This document shows positions 60,756 through 64,000 of a DNA stretch of 64,000 nt, piece by piece; the stretch's first letter is position 1, and the number at the start of each line of letters is the position of its first letter. Source of the stretch: Halobaculum sp. MBLA0147 (GTDB lineage: Archaea > Halobacteriota > Halobacteria > Halobacteriales > Haloferacaceae); assembly GCF_041361345.1 (NCBI RefSeq), contig NZ_JBGKAD010000001.1, positions 1-64,000 of the forward strand, read 5' to 3'. Position numbers and translations under genes: made by a program. Below the pieces are notes generated by a model. The model was not told the DNA's origin. It ran no database searches and saw nothing but the letters and a program-made list of their open reading frames with translations.

Positions 60756-60779
60756 TTTTGACCCGTCCGTCGGTAGCGG

Positions 60780-61490
60780 GTGTCGTCTCGGCGGGTTCGG
60801 AGGTCGAACGTGTCTCGGAATACGAGAGTGGAGTCCGGACCGATCGGACCGTGGACGCTCGCGGCGGTCGTAGTGCTGACCGTGGCGGCGTCGGTCGCCG
60901 TCGGTGCGCTGGTGAACGTGAGCGGCGTCCTCCAGCCGGAGCCGACGCCAGACGGCGAACTGGCACAGGTCGACGCGCCGCCGGACCAGATCCCCGACCG
61001 CCCCCGGGAGGTCGCCACGACCGGGCACGTCACCGCGAACGGCACCGTCGACGTCGTGAACGTGACCGTCACCCAGTCGGCCCCGGGCGACGGCTACATC
61101 TCGCTCGCGAACACGAGCGTGACGTGGGTCACCGGGAACGACTCCTACACGCTGGTCACAGACGACACGGACGGCGAGTTCGGCAGGTTCGAGATTCGCC
61201 CGATCCGAGACGCGGACGGCTCCGTCCCGACCACGACTCGCCTCGACGACCCCGGCGACCGGTTCGCGTTCGTCTTCGCTCTCGACACGCTCGGCGAGGG
61301 TGACGCTCGCTCGACCGGGGGCGACGACGCGGCGGGCGCGGGTGGCTCCGGCGACGCGCCCGCACAGCCGAACGCTCTCGAACCGGGCGACGAGGTGACG
61401 ATCGAACTGACCACGGAGGCCGGGACGACGACGGTTATCCGGTTCGTGGTGCCCGAGTCACTCGACGGCGAGGAGTCGGTCCCACTGTGA
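60780..61490 (+). CDS. archaellin paralogue lacking the canonical processing site
   Basis: A 236-aa protein closely related to the neighbouring archaellin: VVNVTVTQSAPGDGYISLAN, NDSYTLVTDD, the Asp/Gly loop and C-terminal VIRFVVPESLDGEESVPL. The hydrophobic N-terminal helix is retained (WTLAAVVVLTVAASVAVGAL), but the ERGQ cleavage motif of archaellin 1 is ESGP here, so the Arg before Gly and the Gln after it are lost. It may remain membrane-anchored or be processed poorly. The GTG at 60780 is the start used; a second GTG at 60810 would trim ten residues. Confidence 0.75.
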   Translation: MSSRRVRRSNVSRNTRVESGPIGPWTLAAVVVLTVAASVAVGALVNVSGVLQPEPTPDGELAQVDAPPDQIPDRPREVATTGHVTANGTVDVVNVTVTQSAPGDGYISLANTSVTWVTGNDSYTLVTDDTDGEFGRFEIRPIRDADGSVPTTTRLDDPGDRFAFVFALDTLGEGDARSTGGDDAAGAGGSGDAPAQPNALEPGDEVTIELTTEAGTTTVIRFVVPESLDGEESVPL

Positions 61491-61576
61491 GTCGGGGTCA
61501 GTTCGGTCGTGACGGTCGGTGTCGGATTCGGTGACCCCGAGTTCGGTGGTGGCGCTCGCGACGGCGAGCGGTCGCG

Positions 61577-61999
61577 TCACTCCCCGTCTGGGTCGTAGCG
61601 CGTACACGAGCCGTAGTTGTCGAATCCGACGCGCTCGATCCGGTCCAGTGCGTCTTCGGAGACGACGAGCACGCCGTCCGCGTCTGTGCCGACGTCGTCG
61701 CGGCCCGGCTCCCCGTCGACTCGTAGCCACCGACACGACGGCGGCGTCTGGTCCGGGTAGAGTCGCCGGAACGTCTCCGAGGCTTCCGTCGTCGCCGGGC
61801 CGAACTCGTAGCCGTCGAGTCGGGCGCGGTCCAGTTCCGTCGCCAACTGCTCGGTGACGACGAAGTGCGGGTACGACTCTAGCAGCGCGTCGCCGCGCCA
61901 CCCGTCGAAGACGTACGTCAGCGTCGGGCGGGACCCGGCGCGCCGCTCGACGGTCGCTCGTCCCGCGACTTCGGGTTCGACGCTGTAGTACTCGGTCAT
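61577..61999 (-). CDS. Imm43-like immunity protein
   Basis: A 140-aa acidic protein. LTYVFDGWRGDALLESYPHF, then VVTEQLATELDRARLDGYEF, RWLRVDGEPGRDDVG and VLVVSEDALDRI follow the pattern of the Imm43 family of polymorphic-toxin immunity proteins. Its ATG overlaps the toxin stop (ATGA at 61996-61999), so the pair is translationally coupled and the immunity protein should be made with the toxin. G+C is higher than in the toxin gene. A truncated copy lies at 60541-60755. Family assignment is from pattern recall and not from a search. Confidence 0.75.
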   Translation of the reverse strand: MTEYYSVEPEVAGRATVERRAGSRPTLTYVFDGWRGDALLESYPHFVVTEQLATELDRARLDGYEFGPATTEASETFRRLYPDQTPPSCRWLRVDGEPGRDDVGTDADGVLVVSEDALDRIERVGFDNYGSCTRYDPDGE

Positions 62000-63315
62000 C
62001 GGTTGTCACTCCTCACGGGAGGTAAAAAGTAGTGCCCGTACTTGTCGTCGATTTCTGTAGCTTTCTCCAACAGCTTGTCCCGTAACTCCGCGGAAGGAGT
62101 TCCGTCTCCTTGATCGTGCTTCCGGTAGAATTGGTTCCACTTCATCCGAATCTTACTGAGATGTAGATCGGCGTTCACCTTCGATGGTATACCGCGTAGG
62201 TTCTCAACAGAATGAATCTCACTCTCTGAGACGACCCCTGGATACCGGTCTAGTACTTGCTGTTCCACAGCGTGGTGGACTACGAAGTTCTCCCTGTCCC
62301 GAAGTTGGGGAAACTCTCGAAAGAAGTTCCGTCGATAATCAGACGAGTCTGACTCACCGAAACACGCGGGTTCACCTGCAATAGGGTGGTTACCGAGGCT
62401 ATCAGGGGAGTCGTACAGTTCGTCTGGTGGCTGTCCGAGCTCCCAGTCTGGAAGTCGCTGGATGTGTAAATCCAGGGGACTACGATCGTCGGGTCTGCTC
62501 CACCGCGAGAGGGTCGTTATCTGACGAGTGTCGTCAACGGCTCCCCCGGTCGCCGAAGTCACGACACTGTTCGGACCGAGAAACGGTAGAACAGAAGCGT
62601 CGTAATTTGTGTCCGTCTGCTGGCGAACATGAGCTAGTTCGTGGACGAGGATGTGTTGACCGTGTAACGAATCTGGGTCGTACGCGCCACGACCGAACAC
62701 GATGTGATTTCCGATGGTGAATGCTCTGGCATCTAGTTCTGCAGCCGCCGCTGTTGCACGGTGTCCAGTGTGAATACGTACCTCGGGCACCTTTTCACCG
62801 AGTCGATCTTCCACCACTTGTCGAATCTCACCGTCCAACGCCTCTCCCGGTGAGGAGAGAACTCGCCTGACACACTCTGGGAGAGCCGTTGTTCCTGCGG
62901 GTTCCATCTCACTCGTGGCGGCCACACTCCGCCGTTTCGACCGACGATTACGCCGTTCGACATCCCACGGAATTGGTGTGTCCTCTCTAGCACGCCAGCG
63001 TCGTCGTTTCTTGAAATCGTTCGCGACGGCTAGTGGCATTCCCTCTTTGATCCTGTCGTGTACCGCATCTGGGGCGTTCGCCTCCATCCGTAACAGGCGA
63101 ACGACATCTAGATCGTCCAGTTCACCGTACATCTCCTCTGCTAGCCGACGTGTTTTCTTCGAGAGTTGTTCGGGTTCTATGTCGTTGCGTGACGAATACG
63201 CCACTCTGCGTCGTTCCGTATCATCTCGTGTCTCTGCGTCCGACTTCGACTGCTCTCCGTCGGATGCGTCGCGTCGCCGTCCACTTCGTCCGTCCCGTCT
63301 GTGTCTCCGGCCCAT
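61996..63315 (-). CDS. DUF4157 metalloprotease-like toxin with C-terminal HH nuclease-like domain
   Basis: A 439-aa multidomain effector. Residues 1-130 are charged and Arg/Lys/Glu-rich. Residues 152-235 are a DUF4157 domain (SSPGEALDGEIRQVVEDRLG) with zinc motif HELAH at 225-229. Residues 300-439 resemble a polymorphic-toxin nuclease: HH at 347-348 in FVVHHAVEQQVLDRYPG, EIHSVENLRGIP with His368 and NADLHLSKI with His385. DUF4157 proteins commonly carry toxin domains, some loaded into extracellular contractile injection systems. G+C is markedly lower than the neighbours, a sign of transfer. It is coupled to an Imm43-like gene. No injection-system genes are in the window. Confidence 0.75.
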   Translation of the reverse strand: MGRRHRRDGRSGRRRDASDGEQSKSDAETRDDTERRRVAYSSRNDIEPEQLSKKTRRLAEEMYGELDDLDVVRLLRMEANAPDAVHDRIKEGMPLAVANDFKKRRRWRAREDTPIPWDVERRNRRSKRRSVAATSEMEPAGTTALPECVRRVLSSPGEALDGEIRQVVEDRLGEKVPEVRIHTGHRATAAAAELDARAFTIGNHIVFGRGAYDPDSLHGQHILVHELAHVRQQTDTNYDASVLPFLGPNSVVTSATGGAVDDTRQITTLSRWSRPDDRSPLDLHIQRLPDWELGQPPDELYDSPDSLGNHPIAGEPACFGESDSSDYRRNFFREFPQLRDRENFVVHHAVEQQVLDRYPGVVSESEIHSVENLRGIPSKVNADLHLSKIRMKWNQFYRKHDQGDGTPSAELRDKLLEKATEIDDKYGHYFLPPVRSDNR

Positions 63316-63360
63316 CCGCTCCGGCCGATCTAGCGTACGGCCACTTAGAACTTCGTGTAT

Positions 63361-63368
63361 GCTAAATA
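63361..63368 (-). promoter_or_regulatory. TATA-like element of the toxin gene
   Basis: The minus strand reads TATTTAGC about 46-53 bases before the toxin ATG, in an A/T-rich patch that contrasts with the flanks. It implies a short untranslated leader of roughly 20-25 bases. Confidence 0.5.
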
Positions 63369-63425
63369 GAGGAAAACGAGGGTCGGGGTCGGAGGCGACG
63401 TGCTCGACTTCGGGAGCGCGTCGCG

Positions 63426-63797
63426 TCAGGCCTGCACGGACCGGAGCAGGCTCAGGAGTTCTTCGGCCTCGACGACGGCGGCGGCGAGCTCGGAGTCGCG
63501 GGGATCACGCCCCCCAGTGAAGGCGTCCGCGAGGCCCGCGACCGTCACCTGCACGCCCGTGACGTGGCCGCGCAGCGCCGTCGCCAGATCGTCGTCGGAC
63601 AACGGCCGGTCCTCGGTGGGCGCGAGCGCGACCGTCCGCTCGGCCTCTCGCCCCCCGTGCGGGGAGACCACCGTCGGCTCGTCGCCCTCGACCACCGCCC
63701 GCGCCGTCTCCGGCTCCGGCCGCGGCCCGGCGTCGTCCGGAATCGGTCGTGGTTCCGCGTCGGTACTCCTTTCAGCGTCGGACTCGGAGTCTGTCAT
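63426..63797 (-). CDS. acidic protein with C-terminal helix, function unknown
   Basis: A 123-aa protein. Residues 1-60 are Asp/Glu/Pro-rich and probably disordered; residues 65-123 (PLSDDDLATALRGHVTGVQV, AAAVVEAEELLSLLRSVQA) are helical. The ATG at 63797 is the start. It has normal haloarchaeal G+C and lies upstream of the toxin gene on the same strand, separated by 110 bases. No family recognised. Confidence 0.6.
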   Translation of the reverse strand: MTDSESDAERSTDAEPRPIPDDAGPRPEPETARAVVEGDEPTVVSPHGGREAERTVALAPTEDRPLSDDDLATALRGHVTGVQVTVAGLADAFTGGRDPRDSELAAAVVEAEELLSLLRSVQA

Positions 63798-63931
63798 GCT
63801 GTTCCCACACAGCACCCCGGTAGGGCGTCCCTTCGCCCTGCCGTTCGGTACTGCTCCCGAGTGGCGAGTCCGGGGTGCCGTGTGCTACTTGCTTGGTGAT
63901 GGGGGTAATTAGGTGTTTCGACTGATGGGTG

Positions 63932-63937
63932 TATAAA
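63932..63937 (+). promoter_or_regulatory. possible TATA box near the window end
   Basis: TATAAA in an A/T-rich patch 63 bases before the end of the window may serve a gene beyond it. The 203 bases from 63798 to the end hold no gene that I can support. Confidence 0.3.
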
Positions 63938-64000
63938 TGCGTCTGAGGTGGGTCTTCCCTGGAAAGACGCGAAACCCGTCGCGCGTGCGTGTGCGCCCAC

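Noticed and set aside
56339-61072. Minus-strand open frame of 1577 codons
   Set aside because: It runs antisense to the DUF4397, DUF255 and archaellin genes and has shadow-type composition. Only the short Imm43-like remnant on that strand, in a different frame, is meaningful.
61996-63315. Complete extracellular contractile injection system
   Set aside because: DUF4157 proteins can be cargo of such systems, but no tail sheath, tube, baseplate or ATPase genes are present in the window.

Overview
The window is chromosomal DNA of a haloarchaeon (class Halobacteria). The evidence is very high G+C, acid-rich proteins, archaeal information-processing genes (TFB, Rpb4, S3Ae, L7Ae, S28e, L24e, L21e, KEOPS Pcc1), Tat-type lipoprotein signals, a blue-copper halocyanin domain, squalene synthase and archaellins. 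I cannot name the genus. No rRNA, tRNA, CRISPR array or insertion sequence was recognised. Genes are dense, often joined by ATGA or GTGA overlaps, and GTG starts are common.

Layout. 1-7.4 kb: Pcc1-S3Ae, an ITPase-like protein, TFB, an RNB nuclease, the L7Ae-S28e-L24e-Ndk operon and the regulator TbsP. 7.4-15.1 kb: TmcA, an operon of a small Cys protein, a BKACE enzyme and an amidase, then divergent MoaA and Mrp. 15.3-23.4 kb: a Liv/Urt-type ABC transporter (binding protein, two ATPases, two permeases) coupled to a KAS III-like enzyme and followed by an iron alcohol dehydrogenase. 23.6-38.4 kb: a degenerate REC/PAS protein, L21e-Rpb4, an M29 aminopeptidase, a MazG-like protein, divergent GAPDH and PfkB kinase, a helical-repeat halocyanin protein behind an iron-box-like site, an M24 peptidase, a low-G+C islet (AbrB-like protein and P-loop NTPase), a histidine kinase and a ZIP transporter. 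38.5-54.7 kb: TRAM protein, methyltransferase, PPOX protein, uracil-DNA glycosylase, squalene synthase, a prolyl isomerase, a pentapeptide-repeat K+ channel, HisC, AK6, a CDP-alcohol transferase and a regulator/microORF/membrane-protein trio. 55-64 kb: a DUF4397 lipoprotein, a DUF255 protein, two archaellin genes and a toxin-immunity locus.

Most notable. (1) At 61.6-63.3 kb a low-G+C gene encodes a DUF4157 metalloprotease-like domain joined to an HH-type nuclease-like domain. It is translationally coupled to an Imm43-like immunity gene. A broken second immunity copy lies between the two archaellin genes, so an archaellin-plus-immunity block was apparently duplicated. (2) Four unrelated genes have direct repeats spanning their stop codons (periods 47, 23, 20 and 41 bp). 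All four periods leave remainder 2 when divided by 3, so stop codons, and for Mrp the His-rich tail, recur in other frames. (3) One permease gene seems to start at ATT inside an ATTAG overlap behind a perfect Shine-Dalgarno sequence. (4) The islet at 33.9-35.3 kb and the iron-box-like operator at 29.96 kb are worth follow-up.
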